Shown: positions 36,426-48,883, numbered from the stretch's first letter. The stretch is DNA of 64,000 nucleotides from Cryptomeria japonica (GCF_030272615.1 NC_081415.1:101476796-101540795); one strand, 5' to 3'. Notes: generated by a model not told the origin, from the sequence alone. Translations and numbers: made by a program.

Positions 36426-36831
36426 TTTTGTGGATGACTAATGGAAAGAAGATGAAAGCTATGCACTTTACAGGGTGCTTCCAAATTTTTGATGGCTGCT
36501 CCTTTTGAAATCGGAAGCGACAAGAAAAGTGTAGAGTGGATTTTAGAGTACATTATCAAGCACTGCAATGAGGGTTGGATTATTTCTGGACTCGTCAGAG
36601 CTCTTCCTGTTTCAAATGAAAATTTTAAGCTCAAGAAAATGATGTTGCTGAAAATTATTTCCTCATATGTTCACAATGAGTCAATTGTTCAAGCACAAAT
36701 AATGGGACATCATAGAGTTTGGTCATGTTATAACTCCATGTCTGTCTTTTGTGGATGACTAATGGAAAGTAGATGAAAGTTATGCAATTTACAGGGTGCT
36801 TCCAAATGTTTGATGGCCTCTCCTTCTGAAA
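36426..36831 (+). repeat. Spaced direct repeat of about 85 bp
   Basis: 36426-36510 and 36747-36831 share GTGGATGACTAATGGAAAG and CAGGGTGCTTCCAAAT with few differences. About 236 bp of other sequence lie between them. Confidence 0.75.
36492..36758 (+). CDS. Small ORF of unknown function in the CACTA flank
   Basis: ATG at 36492 opens 88 codons (MAAPFEIGSDKKSVEWILEY and so on) to a TGA at 36758. The protein has mixed, ordinary composition with likely helices (GLVRALPVSNENFKLKKMML) and is oriented opposite to the transposase. It is flanked by the 85-bp direct repeat. I do not recognise it. It may be an exon fragment captured by the transposon or chance; no splice sites were confirmed. Confidence 0.25.
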   Translation: MAAPFEIGSDKKSVEWILEYIIKHCNEGWIISGLVRALPVSNENFKLKKMMLLKIISSYVHNESIVQAQIMGHHRVWSCYNSMSVFCG

Positions 36832-37979
36832 GTATACTTGGATATTGATGTCATGCCCAAAATTTAGGGCAAAACACAACCGACAAATTTTTTTTTAAAA
36901 CACAGAATTATATGCATTCATTCACTTTAAATAGTTGTGACAACTTAACAAGTTGTTCTAGACAAAATTTTAATTGGTATTAAATACTAGCATGACAATT
37001 TTGATAATTTCTATTATCAAGTGGAGCAAATAAGTTTCATGAGGGAGTTGTTAAATACTCTTGAAGGTCCCTTTCTTTTCAGTTGCGTCTTATTAATACT
37101 TAAATAGATTCTTTTCTACTAAATAGTTTTTAATAAATTTACTTGGTTCGACATCAATTATTTAATGAATATCAAGCTCCCATCATCCTGTTAATACACC
37201 CTTTCTTAATAATTTAATTAAACTGCAGGGTGCTATTTGAGTTAATTTTATTATCACATCAAATTTAGACAAAAGATTGATTTAATTCATCACTCTCTAA
37301 ATAATTATCAAAGATCTAATTAATCTCCAACTGGGGCCCTTCGATTAATTTTAGGAACTAGTTGAATTAGTCCAAGCACATAGTTTTATAGATGTCTATA
37401 TTTTATTTTACCTAATTAAAAGTAGTGTATACTAATTCGACTAAAAGAATCAATTAAACCCATAATGAACATCGTTCTATAGGATTAAATCTCTAAAACT
37501 TATATTTTAGTTGGTCTGAAAATATTTCCTCTCAGCTATAACCAACTTACCAACTTTGACCTAAAACTCCTTAGAAGATTTAACTTCCTAAGAAATTCAA
37601 ATGTTAAACATCTCCCCTTTTATATATATTTGCCCACCTAAACATTAAAGGCGTATTTAGATTATTAAAATATTTAATCTACATTTGCCCTTTTTCATTA
37701 TATTTACCGGTTTATTTAACAATTTATCAAAGTACGAATGTTTTAAATAGACCATCATATTATGGCCAATTTGTACATTCATTTTAATAACCACATACAT
37801 ATTCACCTATATAAAAAAGAAAACAATTAATTTTTTTCTATATTAAACAATGCCATATCGCTTAACCTGTATATTTTAAAAAAATATAGAAACCCTAATC
37901 CTTTTTTTTGTTAAATTGTTATAAATGGCCCCATTATTTATCTATTTCATTCTTTATTGTTATTATATCCTTTCAAATA

Positions 37980-38002
37980 CCCTAACCCAAATTGGGTTAG
38001 GG
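37980..38002. promoter_or_regulatory. Telo-box palindrome in the left C LTR
   Basis: CCCTAACCCAA, one A, then TTGGGTTAGGG: a perfect 11-bp inverted repeat of telomere-like words. A conserved ATAAATGG lies about 60 bp before it. Telo-boxes are promoter elements in plants, but a role here is inferred. Confidence 0.5.
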
Positions 38003-38140
38003 TTTCAAATTTTTTTTATTTGATGCAGGTCCGAGCGACTAACAATGGCGATGGCCGAACAACTAAGTGGGGAGGGAGAGGCCGAGGGTTAACGGGTCGG
38101 CGGTGGGCGTCTCAGGGGTACCACTGTGGCGGCAAACCCA

Positions 38141-38340
38141 AGCGTCGTCACTATGGAACCACAGTGGCGACGTTCCCAGGTGCCGCTCACTGTGGATACC
38201 ATAGTGGCGACGCTCGCGGGTGCCGCTCACTATGGATACCACAGTGGCGACGCTCTCGAGCACCGCTCACTGTGGATACCACAGTGGCAATGTCCCCTCG
38301 TGCCGCTCACTGTGGAAACCACAGTGGTGGCGATCCTAGA
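38141..38340. repeat. GC-rich 40-bp minisatellite, four units (left C LTR)
   Basis: The word TGCCGCTCAC recurs at 38181, 38221, 38261 (as CACCGCTCAC) and 38301, exactly 40 bp apart. Units contain CACTGTGG-ATA-CCACAGTG, a perfect hairpin. Local G+C is far above the surroundings. Confidence 0.9.
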
Positions 38341-41300
38341 ACGCGCCTCAAACCCTTGCCCCTTGTTGGTATTTTATATATTATTATTTTTTTGTTCCTT
38401 TTTTTAATTTTCTTATTTTTATTTACTTTATAATTAAAATAATACATTTATATATATATATATCTATATATATATATTTATTTATATATATATATTCACC
38501 AATAAGCTAAAAGTGTTGATATATATTTAAACTAAAATTTATAAATAAATATATATTCAGATACATATATATTTATTTATATGCTTATGTTTTGGAATTC
38601 TCATTAATTTCTGAGTTTCTAAAGTAAATAAATAGGCTAACTAAATAAAGGTTTTCTTTAAAAAAAAAAAAGAAGTTAGCTGCATTAGATATACTTAGAA
38701 CTATATTTTTAGAATTTATTCATTTCCATTAAATCTGATTAACTATAGGATTTATTTCTGCATTAAATAATGTCCGAGTATACAACAACCATCCAAAAGA
38801 CAAATTTTAATGAAATAAGCAGCAACCATAGAGGAATGAAATTTCTTTAAATCATTTTGCTCATTTAATCATAGGATTACATTCTCTATAACTAAGTAAT
38901 TTATAGTATTCAATAATTTAAACAAATTCATATAAATGGCGTAAATCAGTCATTTTAACAGCAAGTAAATGTTTTATTAGTTAATTTAAAACTTAGAGAT
39001 TTGCATAGAAAATAGTCTAATTTTTATTTTCAAAATAAATATTCATGCAAGCATTAAAATTTTAAGAATGATGCAAATTGATACTCAACCAAATCCTTTC
39101 ATTCATGCAATTTTAAATTTATAGAAATAATGCATTGTTTTAAGGCATTTTCAAAATACAATAAAGACATTATTACAAGAGGGCGAAATACCCAAACTAG
39201 TCCTTCATTCCTATTATATGAGGACTTCAGATAAATTAGCTACATCTTTTTTCCTAAATGGGTACAATCTATAGTTACCTTTTACATTTCTGCACTTATA
39301 ATATCAGTTACTCCATTTCCAAATCTTTTTCTACAAACAATTAAACCAGCAACTTCTATTTGTCCCTTTTATTTTTCTTTCCCTTCAACTACCTGCAGAT
39401 AAATCATTGCTATGACCATGGAGTGCTCACCTCCCAGCCTAGGCTAATTAGTAGCCACCCCCGAGCTCGGAGAACCAAGCCCTAGACAGGCAACAAACAT
39501 GCAAACACAAAAGACAGAAAAATACATAACTCAAACACAACCCCAACCCGGGCTACACTGCACCACACATTGGTGATGTCTTTTCAAGGGTGGTAGTGGA
39601 CCAAGTACCCTGAGGAGACTGCAAGTATGGTAAAACAATAGCCACCTCATGGAAAACCAAAACATATAGCCACCTCATGGCACACTAAATACCTCAAGTA
39701 TAACATAAATCAACCCTTTATTCCTTATGCCCCCCAAGGCATTCATGCCTTATTTCCCTCCTTATGACCCCCAATGCATAAACAAGCCATGCAGCAAGGG
39801 TCACATGAATTCCCTTGTGATCGCTCTCATAACGAGAGTCTTTCACTCGAGGGCTGTCACTTCTACCACCCACAAGATCCTCCTCTCTCCCAAGAGTAGG
39901 AGATCCTGATTACTCCCAAACACACATACAAAGTATAAACAAATTTCCAAATAAATCTCCAAGAGAACATGCATGAAAAACAAATCTTTTTCACAAACAT
40001 TACTTACTAACACATGCAATAAGAAATCCATTATGTGATGAATACAACCAACCTTAATCTGCCCAAAGGTAGGTTAGTTTTGTTGAGGATGAGTAGCCCA
40101 ATTCCACGGTTCTTCCCTTTCTACCCTTAGCTAAAATTCTCAAACCAAATTCATTCTTTTTCTTTACAAAATTCTTTTTGTCTCCAAAAATGGAGAGTGG
40201 GTGATTACCCTCAAATTTTCCAATTCTTGCTTAAGAAGCTCATTCTCTGAGTTCTCACAAGTTTCTAAAAACCCAAAAAAGAAAGTAAAGCAGAATGGGA
40301 AAAAGACTCTCCTTCAAAAAGGAAAAAATCTCAATTAGATTTAAACTTCTAATTTTCAATTTTCGCACAACTCAAAAAAGCCAATTTTCAAAGCATCAAA
40401 AAGGTCTCTAAAAAGTAGAAACTTGCCTAAAATTACCCCTAACCCCTAGGTATACCTTATGGGCTTTAGGAAACCCTATTAAACTACCCCTAGGTGTTCA
40501 TTTAACCCATTTTAAACCCCTCTGAAGTTTATTTTCGGGTCAAACATATGTTGACCTCTCCAAAGATTCTTTTCCAAAGGTATTTATGACATCACGTTAA
40601 ATTAATTAAAACAAAATATAGTTGGCCACTTTCCCACCAAGAGACAAAAATAAAACAATTAAACTTAAATCCACACATGTGTCAAGTGACACCAATAAAA
40701 CACTTTTACAAAATTAAAACATGAAATAGTCTCTTGTGGGTTTCACACATTAAATTTAAATAATACTTAACACACATGCAACATATACTGTTACGAATAA
40801 AATACAACACAAATGGGGTGTTGTCTCTCCAAATAGACAACCCCTGGCTTACGGACATACATATGTCTAGGTTTGGTTCTCCGTAATATTTCCATGTCAC
40901 ATGGATAATTCCTGCGCAACTCAATTTACACATTAGTACTTCCAAATAATCTCATATAATATAAAACACATGAATAATAATGCACTACAAGCATTCTGCA
41001 TACAATATACATTTATCAATCAATACATCTTTCATTCAAATAACTCCACATAACAATTATTATCATTCACATAATTTTGATCCATTCATTAAAACATGCA
41101 TTCCTATTCCTATCATCATAGTAAAGTCCTGCAAATCCAATAATGACATACCTCCTCTCAAATTTATCCTATTCTAGGATCATCTAGAGTTCTGTATCTA
41201 TAAAGCATATAAATGAAGCATCCACATTCATAAATGTTACCCAATCACAGAATCAAATAAGTTCTACATCCAAACATAGCTGGCATACGTTAATTCAAGA

Positions 41301-41511
41301 TTATCCAATCAATGGGTCTTTTAGGATTTCAAGTTCATAACTCATCAAAAGTACACCACTAGGTGCGATAGCTCTATAACTTGGTTCAATTATTTTTCTC
41401 ACAAACCTATCTGCCAAACACAGTCCCTTCTATTGAATTATAGAGCATTTATTAATAGGTCAAACAGGGTCAACTAAGTAAATCAAAGCTTGGTTTGGGG
41501 AAGGCCTTACA

Positions 41512-42377
41512 TCCTCCTCCCCTAGGGTTCGACTTACTCCTGGAAGTCGCATGAGTAGAATTTCAAAGTAGGGACATAACCTTTCCCTCCATTCCCATAA
41601 CTTACTCAAACTATTACCTTGCCTACTAGAAGGATGAAATACCAAAATCAACTTATTATTGTAATTAACTTACTATCTTCACACGGTTAAATTCTTAGTA
41701 TTTTTATTACATCTCCCTTCGATCTCAGGTAGGTGTTTGCAAGTTCTATCTTTCAACGACTTACATTATTTTCACCCTCCAAACCATAATCAAAGTTACA
41801 CATATAGAATTTTCTAGGAGTTCTACTTGTTTAGGATTTGTTTAAAAGCATGTTTATCCTACTATATTCACATCCAAACATGTTACTTAAGGAAATCGAC
41901 ATCACACTTAACCACAATGAATCCACTTATTCTACATTCAAGGCACCTCATTAGGGTGTTAATATAATATTCGAAAAATCATCCTAGGTGCATAATTTCT
42001 TCATACTTTCTTTGGTGACAAGGCAAAAGCAAATTTAGGTTCTTCAATCCCGCCCTTATATAGGGTAGTTTTCTACCACTAGGGATTAACATGTTTTTTT
42101 TTTTTATATTTCTAGGCTCCAAGGTTTAAGATTTATAGGGAGCATCATTCGCAATTTTCTAACCATTAAGGTACACAACAACCCCATTCTAAGGGAGTGA
42201 TAGAAGTTATTAATACTTATTTTAGATATCATCCACGCAATCATCTCCATACCCATGCCAAATTTACCAGTCGAAGATCATTACTTTCACAATTCATTAG
42301 GTCTAGGTCACACTATTGTTATAAATTTTCTCTTTCCGATTACTCGCAATTAATTTTACTTAGGAGGATATTCCTTC
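41512..42377 (-). other. Interior of element C, part next to its 3' LTR
   Basis: Starts with TCCTCCTCCCCT (41512-41523), the polypurine tract AGGGGAGGAGGA on the minus strand. The rest shows no supported gene. It ends with CCTTC (42373-42377), the left target-site copy of element A. Confidence 0.6.
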
Positions 42378-42675
42378 TGTAGACACCTAAAAATGGTCAA
42401 CGCTTGCAGAATCATACTTTAACATTTGCGCATTGCCTCATTTTAGGTTTTTTGAGTCGCATTAACATGTTCTCCTATGTCACGCACTTGGTCTTTATCA
42501 TTTGTGAGCATCGAGTCATTCTTCTACATTCTTCATTCGTCTCCCTCTCAAATTTGGTCTTGTCAACAACACTCTCCAGTCATGATTTTGATCGATCTTA
42601 TCCTATCGCATCAATGTGCGTGCTCATTTGTCATCATTTTGGACATCGTCAATCCTAATTAGGGTTTTGTCCTCT

Positions 42676-42995
42676 TATCAATCTTGTAGATTTGCGATCG
42701 ATTTGTCATTGATCGTTGTCCTCTTATTAATCTTATCAATTTGTCATCAATCTTTATCATTTTCAATCTTGTCGTTTTACGATCGATTTGTCATCGGTCG
42801 TTGTCATGTTCGATCTTGTCATTTTGCGATCAATTTGTCATCAATCGTGGTCATTTTCAATTCTGTCGTCTTGCAATTTATTTTGTCATCGATCCTTGTC
42901 CTCTTGTCAATTCTTGTCATTTTGCGATCAATTTGTCATCGATCATTGTTGGTCTCAATTATGTCAATTTGGATCAATTTGTCATTGTTCCTCAT
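42676..42995 (+). repeat. GATCGAT tandem repeats in the 5' LTR of A
   Basis: About six units of roughly 50 bp with the core GCGATCGATTTGTCATCGAT. They correspond to 54131-54450 in the 3' LTR and 5003-5290 in E1. Confidence 0.8.
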
Positions 42996-43596
42996 CAATT
43001 GGCATATTTATCAATCAAATCATTTAATCAGAATCATGATCGATATCAATTGTCTTCAATCAAGACCTAATTGTCATTCTCATTGCTAATTCATCTTCTA
43101 GGGTTTCATGATTTAATCATTTAACCTTGTTTGTCATTTCTTCCTCTAGGATTAAATAATTAATTATTTATCCTAAGTCTTTGTGTCACAATTAAATGTT
43201 CATTTAATTGGCTAATTATTCCTCTTTGTAAATTAATTAATAAATGAAAGATTATTAATTAATTTACCTAATTCCTAATTTCATCATTTATTAATTCCTA
43301 ATTTTCCTAATTCCTCCTATTTTCTAATTTTTCTAATTTCTTAATTCTTAATTTCAATTTCCTCCTATTTCTCTCCTAAATTCATGGAAATGACATGTCA
43401 ATTTGTCATAATTTTGTCATAATTGACAATCAATCAATTTTGACATAGAAGTTGTCATAATTTGTCATAAATTATCAATCAACAAATTTTGCATAGAAAG
43501 TGCATAATTTGTCATAATTTGTCATAATTGACATAATTGATTTGCAATTTCCATTTGAATTGAATCATGCTAATCTTGTCATCTCTCCAATTCTTC

Positions 43597-43604
43597 TATA
43601 AATT
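43597..43604 (+). promoter_or_regulatory. TATA box of the A LTR
   Basis: TATAAATT inside CCAATTCTTCTATAAATTGG, about 370 bp before the LTR end; the 3' LTR copy is at 55012-55019. Assigned from sequence and conservation. Confidence 0.5.
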
Positions 43605-43980
43605 GGATAAATTTCTTCAATCAAACCCCTTGATTCTTAATCCCTAATCAGACTATCGAATTTCTAATAACTTTGTCAAATCACACTTCTAGTACTCTTG
43701 ATCAAAAATCTTGTCTACTTGCTTTCAATCATGTATGTGCACTTGTAGGTGAGATCCACAATCAAACCATTTGAAGAGGAAAGAAGAACAATGGAGCCGC
43801 ATGAAGGAGCATTCAAATCACATCTTTGGTTTGCATAATCTTTGCTTTTGAATGTTTTTATTTCATGTCTCTATTGAATGTGTTTAGGATTAGATCATTG
43901 CAATGAATGCTTTTGTGATTGAGCTATTATGTTTTGAATATTGTTTTGTGATGATTTCCTATTTCCTATGCTACATTAAT

Positions 43981-43998
43981 TGGTGAACCCGACGTGAA
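43981..43998 (+). other. Primer-binding site of element A, tRNA-Trp
   Basis: TGGTGAACCCGACGTGAA begins five bases after the LTR. Its complement is the 3' end of plant tRNA-Trp (TTCACGTCGGGTTCA plus CCA) as I know it, matching at all 18 positions. Met, Lys, Asp and Arg tRNAs do not fit. Confidence 0.8.
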
Positions 43999-46018
43999 AA
44001 CTAACCATCTAACCCTTTAACTATGTTTTGGAGTGCTTTCAAGTTGATTTTGCAGGCCAAAAACCCAAAAACAGGGTCGTGCAAGGTTTTCTGGAGACTT
44101 CTGCGCCCGTGTGAAGCAACTTGCACCTATGTTGAGCATTCTGTGCCTGTGTTGAAGACATTCTGCACCTGTTTCATGACTTCTGCGCCTGTGTCATGAC
44201 TTCTGCGCCTGTGTAAAGTCCAGAACAGGGGTAAAAATGCAGTGTTTTACTTGAAATTTGTTTAGTTTTTGCATTCTATTTTCTATGCTTTGGATTTTGG
44301 TACTAATTATCTATGCAGAATATTGGCATATGCATGGCAAAGACAATAAATCAAACTACTAACATGTGTTATGCAGAATCGATAGTCAAAGATAACAAAT
44401 CAAACCTCTAACTTGGGTTTTGCAGGTTGCCTTGGAGAAACAACCAAACTTTGTGTTTGTGTTTTTTAATTAGGCACTTAGTGATTTCTAAATAGGTTGG
44501 AATGAACATGTTTGTGCTTTGATTGTTGAGTGTGACATTGGAGTAGGAGAGTATACTCTCATCCTTCTTAGGGTGATCAGAAATCCAGATCTTCGATACC
44601 ATGCTCATGTCTTTGATTGAGTGTCTCCTTTAGAGGGCTTGCCTTCCCGACCACTTTTCTTTTGCAAGCAAGTGATAATCATGAGAAGGGAACGACCCAA
44701 AGTGAGTACGACTAGAATACCTTGGCATTCTAACTCACTATAAAAAAATACCTGATGGGCGAAAGCTTTGAAGGAAGGGTTACGTGGGAATTGTAGTTAC
44801 TTGGGAAGTGATGACCCTTGAACTCTTTCTCATATCAACATCTAAGTAGGGCCTCTTGGTCTAAATTGTGCTTGCGTGACTACATTTGTTTGGTATCTTG
44901 ATGGGCTTAATGTCTCAATCATGCTTACGTGACATCAAGGAGTAACGCTTAACACAAATCCTTACTAAACACCTTGTTTTTAGAGGCCAAAAATCCTTCT
45001 AGTTGCTTGAGAAGGACAAGTTCGGATACTTGGAAAAGATACTAAGTTCGCCATGGGGAGATTTCCATGGGGACTGATGCTTGGCTGCCCTGAGAAGTGA
45101 GTGCCGTGGAGGGGAGCCCGTGGGGTCAAGAATCTATGTATTCTCCTTGAATCCCATAATGAGTCTACCTCTCAAGTACCTAATGTCCTTGCCTACCATA
45201 AGAAATGTGGGAATGAGCATGATTGTCTTGAGTCTAAGTTGAAATATCTTGTCTTCTTTGTTTGTCAAAAGTTGAATTGCATCTGATTTCAAGAACAAGA
45301 CAAATTGATTCAAAATAGGGCTAAACATAAGAGCATTTCATCCAACAAAAGTTCAACAAGGTTCAAAACACATCTTCAAACATGGTTATCAAACATTATT
45401 CAGAATCTTGTCTTAATATTCATGTCACTTACATTTAGGTTCATCCTTCATTGCATTTTGCAAAGTTCATTGTCAACTACCAAGGTTAGGTGTCACCTAG
45501 GTCATACTCCTTTGCATATCAATAAGAGTCATCCATTTGCATGTGTCCTCTTGCATTAAAGTCATACCATTATCATACATGCATATTTGCATACCCTAAG
45601 TCTCTTCATTAAGCTTAAGTCATTGTCATATCATATTAGGGTCATTTGCATATTAATTGTCCTTTTGCATATAGTGTCAAAAATAGGTTTAGTCATACTT
45701 GAGTTATCCAAATCTTTGATAAACCCTAAGTCATTGTTAAGAAGTCTAGACCTCATCAAACCTAGCTTAGTATCCAAGCATATAGGGGAGACATTGTCAT
45801 CTTGTCCTTTGTCACTTAGTCCTTTTGTCCTTTGAGGTCTAGACATCATTCCAATTTCCTAAGGGTCTCTTTTTAGATTTGCATTTCAAAAGTTTGTCAA
45901 AATCTTCAAAACAACCAAAAACATAGGTTGCATTCTCATTTATTAAGTTTGCATTTAGTTGCATATCATATATTGTCCTTGAAAAATTTCAAAAAATATA
46001 TTGCATTTGCATAGTGAC
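43999..46018 (+). other. Leader of element A
   Basis: About 2 kb with no supported gene. It contains the motif cluster at 44097-44218 and, near the ORF, a stretch matching B's leader (GGGGAGACATTGTCAT and CAAAAACATAGGTTGCAT words). This is where packaging signals would lie. Confidence 0.6.
44097..44218 (+). repeat. TTCTGCGCCTGTGT motif repeats in the leader of A
   Basis: Five or six copies of a TTCTGCGCCTGTGT-like unit at 20-25 bp spacing, including two perfect neighbours (CTTCTGCGCCTGTGT). It is the same word as in B's leader and upstream of the PMD genes. Confidence 0.75.
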
Positions 46019-48883
46019 ATGTCTATTGAAACAAGGTTCCAAGCACCAATGATGCAACAAAGTTTGACATATCAACCGACAATGCCATCGAATTTTAATC
46101 CAAGGCAATCACAATTATATCCAACCCAACAACAAAGCAACAATGATCAAACTTATCATGATGATGTAAATGTCCAAATACAAAAACTAGAGGAGAAACT
46201 AGCTCAAGAAAATGAGATTTTGGAACAAAAAGTGAAAAACATTGTGAAGAATAGATCACAAGTGTCCAAAATGTTTCAAAAATTTCCAGGTCAAAATCCA
46301 AATATCGAGCCAATTGATGTAATATCTCTTCTTGAACGATCAGACATACCAGCTCTCCTCTCCCAAATAGAGATGATGAAACAATTTCAAGAAAAGAGAC
46401 AACAACAATTTCAACATTATGTGCCTCCACAACAAGAACAAGAAGGTGTTTACTATCAATCACATTTTCAACCATCACAACCAATGACACAACCAATGGT
46501 CCAACATATACAACCAACACAATCAATGGTCCAATTTCAACAATATGTCCAACCAACTATACAATGTCAACAAATCGTTCAACCAATGGTGGAATATCGA
46601 CAAGTTCAATCAACATATCAATGTCAACAACCACAATCACAAATTCAAAAACAAAACTTGCAACATGCACCAAGCCAAATTTTGAACATGTCAAACCAAT
46701 TTGAGCAACATCTAGTTCAAAATCAAAACATGACATCAAATCAAAAACAAGTTCAAATTCTAGGTCCAATCATGTCAAAACTTCGAAAGAAAGGTGGCTT
46801 TATTGCAATGCTCTTAAGGAACCTACCAAGTGAGTTCTTTGAAGAAGATCAAGATAATACAATTATGTCTAGCAATGCCTCATCCCCCCACAAACACATT
46901 GACTCTCTAGTGGCATCTATCCCTACACCTTTAGAAGTTTCACAAGAACCTTCTATATTGTCCTCATCAAACAATACACCCAAGGATGCAATTACCCAAG
47001 AGCTATCCATAATTGATTGCCAAGATAATCCAATTCATGATGCCCATCCTTGTCATGTTTCAGAAATACAAGACCCAATGCAACCATGCACTTTATTGCC
47101 ATTACCTATTTTAGAGGACCCCATTCAAAGTCCCTCTTCCTCATGTTCAAGCATTAATTCCTTGCCAGAATCCATCACAAATGTTCAAAGTGCATCTCCT
47201 TCATGCCAAAACATTGATTCCTTGTCAGAATCCCCCATGCATATCCGAAGTCCAACCCCATGTCAAGAGGATAATTTAGAGCATGAAGAAACATGTCTTA
47301 AAATAGATCAAGATCAAGATCCTGAAACCTTATCATCCCATCCAATTGTTGACCAGGACCCCATGTTCCCAAACACTCACGATGATTCCCCTATTCTTGT
47401 CCATCCTATCCAAAGCCCTATAGACACTCCATTCCCCGAACAAGATCAAGATATCCCAGTCCATCCAATCCCAAATGATCCCATTCCATTTCATGAAAAA
47501 AATGTCCTTTCAAATCCCATTGACATTCAAGATATCCCTTCCATCCTTTCCGATGATCCCATTAAAAGTCAAGAGCAAAGCACATTTAAAGAGGATTCCA
47601 ATGATCTTCCTCCTTGTCAAGATCAAATTATTCCTTTAAATCCTCCACAAGATCCACTTGTTCCTCCATCTCCTTGTCCTAATGTTCCATATACACTCCA
47701 AGATCGCATTTCTTTTGATGATCCCATTATTTCTCCCATTCCATCTCTTGAAGAGCCTGTCATTGAACCATGTCCACTACATGATCCTAATCACCCTCAT
47801 GATCCTAATCCTCCTCATGATTCTAACATGTCAGTGCAAGATGTTCATGAACCCTCGACATGCACAATGGGTTCTTCCACTTTGGTGAAATCCGATCCAC
47901 TTCAAGATCTCATTATTTCTCTCATATCATATCCACCTCATAATGGACTCGCGTCTTCTTCCCAAAGAAAGGACTATCCTACAAGTCAAGATATTCATAA
48001 AGGCAAAGGAGTAGACCACCATAAGCAAGCATCCCTTCATGTTAAAGAAAATATTAAGGATCATGGCCTCAGTGAAATTCCTCAAGACATGGGTACCCCT
48101 GCTAAATCCAACATCCCTTCAAAATCCAAACATACACCTTCCCCATCATCCCTTCCATCCATCTTAGGTCCTTATATCCCTTCATCCTCTATGCAAGGTC
48201 AGCAAAGGCACACATCTTTGAGAACCTTCTAGTCATCCAAAAGAACTCCACTTCATTCCTATCCATCCATGCATTCCTTTCCCCCTCCAAGCAATTTGGA
48301 TGCCAAGTATAAAAGTCATAAGTCTAGCAATCCACATGTATTCAAGGATCAACATGTCCAATATAATCGACATGTCAAAACAAAGAACAATATGATCTAT
48401 AAAGAAAAAAATATATCCAAAAGGCCACAAAGACCCACTGAGAAAAATAAAGCAAAGTCAAAATATATATGGGTTCCTAAATCCCTTGTGCAAGCTATGA
48501 GTTCCAATGAACCACAAAAGCATGAAAAATCAAAAACCATGTGGATCCCTAAGCGGCTCCTTGAAGCACAAAATCCTAAAGAAACATCCAACTTGGCATC
48601 CAAAATTGCTATTCCTCCATCCAAACCTCTCAAATTTGTTCCTCCATCACCTTCTTCATCCATTTTGGGCCCTTATGTCCCAAAAACCCAAGCTATTCCT
48701 CCATCCAAATCTCACAATCTGAGATCCATCTTCCCTCCATTAGTCCATCACCCCTCAAGGTGTGTGCCAATGTCGATCTTGCCAACATTTCCACCCACTA
48801 AAGCCCAATTCTTCCAATACCCTACCTATTATCCAATGCATATTTTCCATCCTTCCATCCCTTTGATCCAATCCTTTGCATAA
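46019..48883 (+). pseudogene. Unknown sense ORF of about 955 codons, in place of gag-pol
   Basis: Start set at ATG 46019 (MSIETRF); the frame ends with TAA at 48881-48883, with one internal TAG at 48230 where E1 has CAA. The first codons match the start of gag in B (MPVETRS). Residues 40-80 have coiled-coil character (QIQKLEEKLAQENEILEQKV). Residues 130-250 are Gln-rich, like B's gag extension. Then GFIAMLLRNLPSEFFEED, and a long Pro/Ser/Asp-rich part with many DPI words. Near the end are YIWVPKSLV and TMWIPKRLL. No gag domain, zinc knuckle or enzyme motif is present. The first third may derive from the gag extension; the rest is unrecognised. Function unknown. Confidence 0.75.

Larger units (their letters stand above)
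34357..36848 (-). mobile_element. CACTA transposon, right half
   Basis: It carries the first half of the transposase gene and about 1 kb upstream of it. The right side is cut by the LTR of element C at 36849, so the terminal repeat is not visible here. Confidence 0.8.
36849..41511 (-). repeat. 3' LTR of element C (4663 bp)
   Basis: Plus strand begins TGTCATGCCC and ends GGCCTTACA, so the minus strand reads TGTAAGGCC to GGGCATGACA. The right LTR matches it up to 40441; the last 1.07 kb is present only here. It includes a telomere-like palindrome, a GC-rich 40-bp minisatellite and a TA-rich run (about 38445-38485). Short frames inside are repeat artefacts. Confidence 0.85.
42378..43975 (+). 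repeat. 5' LTR of element A
   Basis: 1598 bp, TGTAGACACC to GCTACA. It is nearly identical to 53833-55392; the main difference is a segment of about 45 bp present here and missing there. It holds the GATCGAT tandem block (42676-42995) and a TATA box at 43597. Confidence 0.93.

Noticed and set aside
37980-38002. Interstitial telomere array
   Set aside because: Only about two telomere-like words in inverted arrangement, not a tandem array.
38141-38340. CRISPR-like array of 40-bp units
   Set aside because: Units are contiguous without unique spacers and lie in an LTR of plant type; an ordinary minisatellite.
37957-38433. 158-codon frame with Gly/His/Arg-rich repeats
   Set aside because: It is made by the 40-bp minisatellite, whose unit is not a multiple of three; the right LTR gives a different frame.
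43981-43998. A tRNA-Trp gene
   Set aside because: Only the complement of the tRNA 3' end is present, at the place of a primer-binding site; no tRNA body follows.
46095-46769. Minus-strand frames of 153 and 70 codons, Val/Leu-rich
   Set aside because: They mirror the Gln-rich part of the sense ORF of A and lack any family signal.
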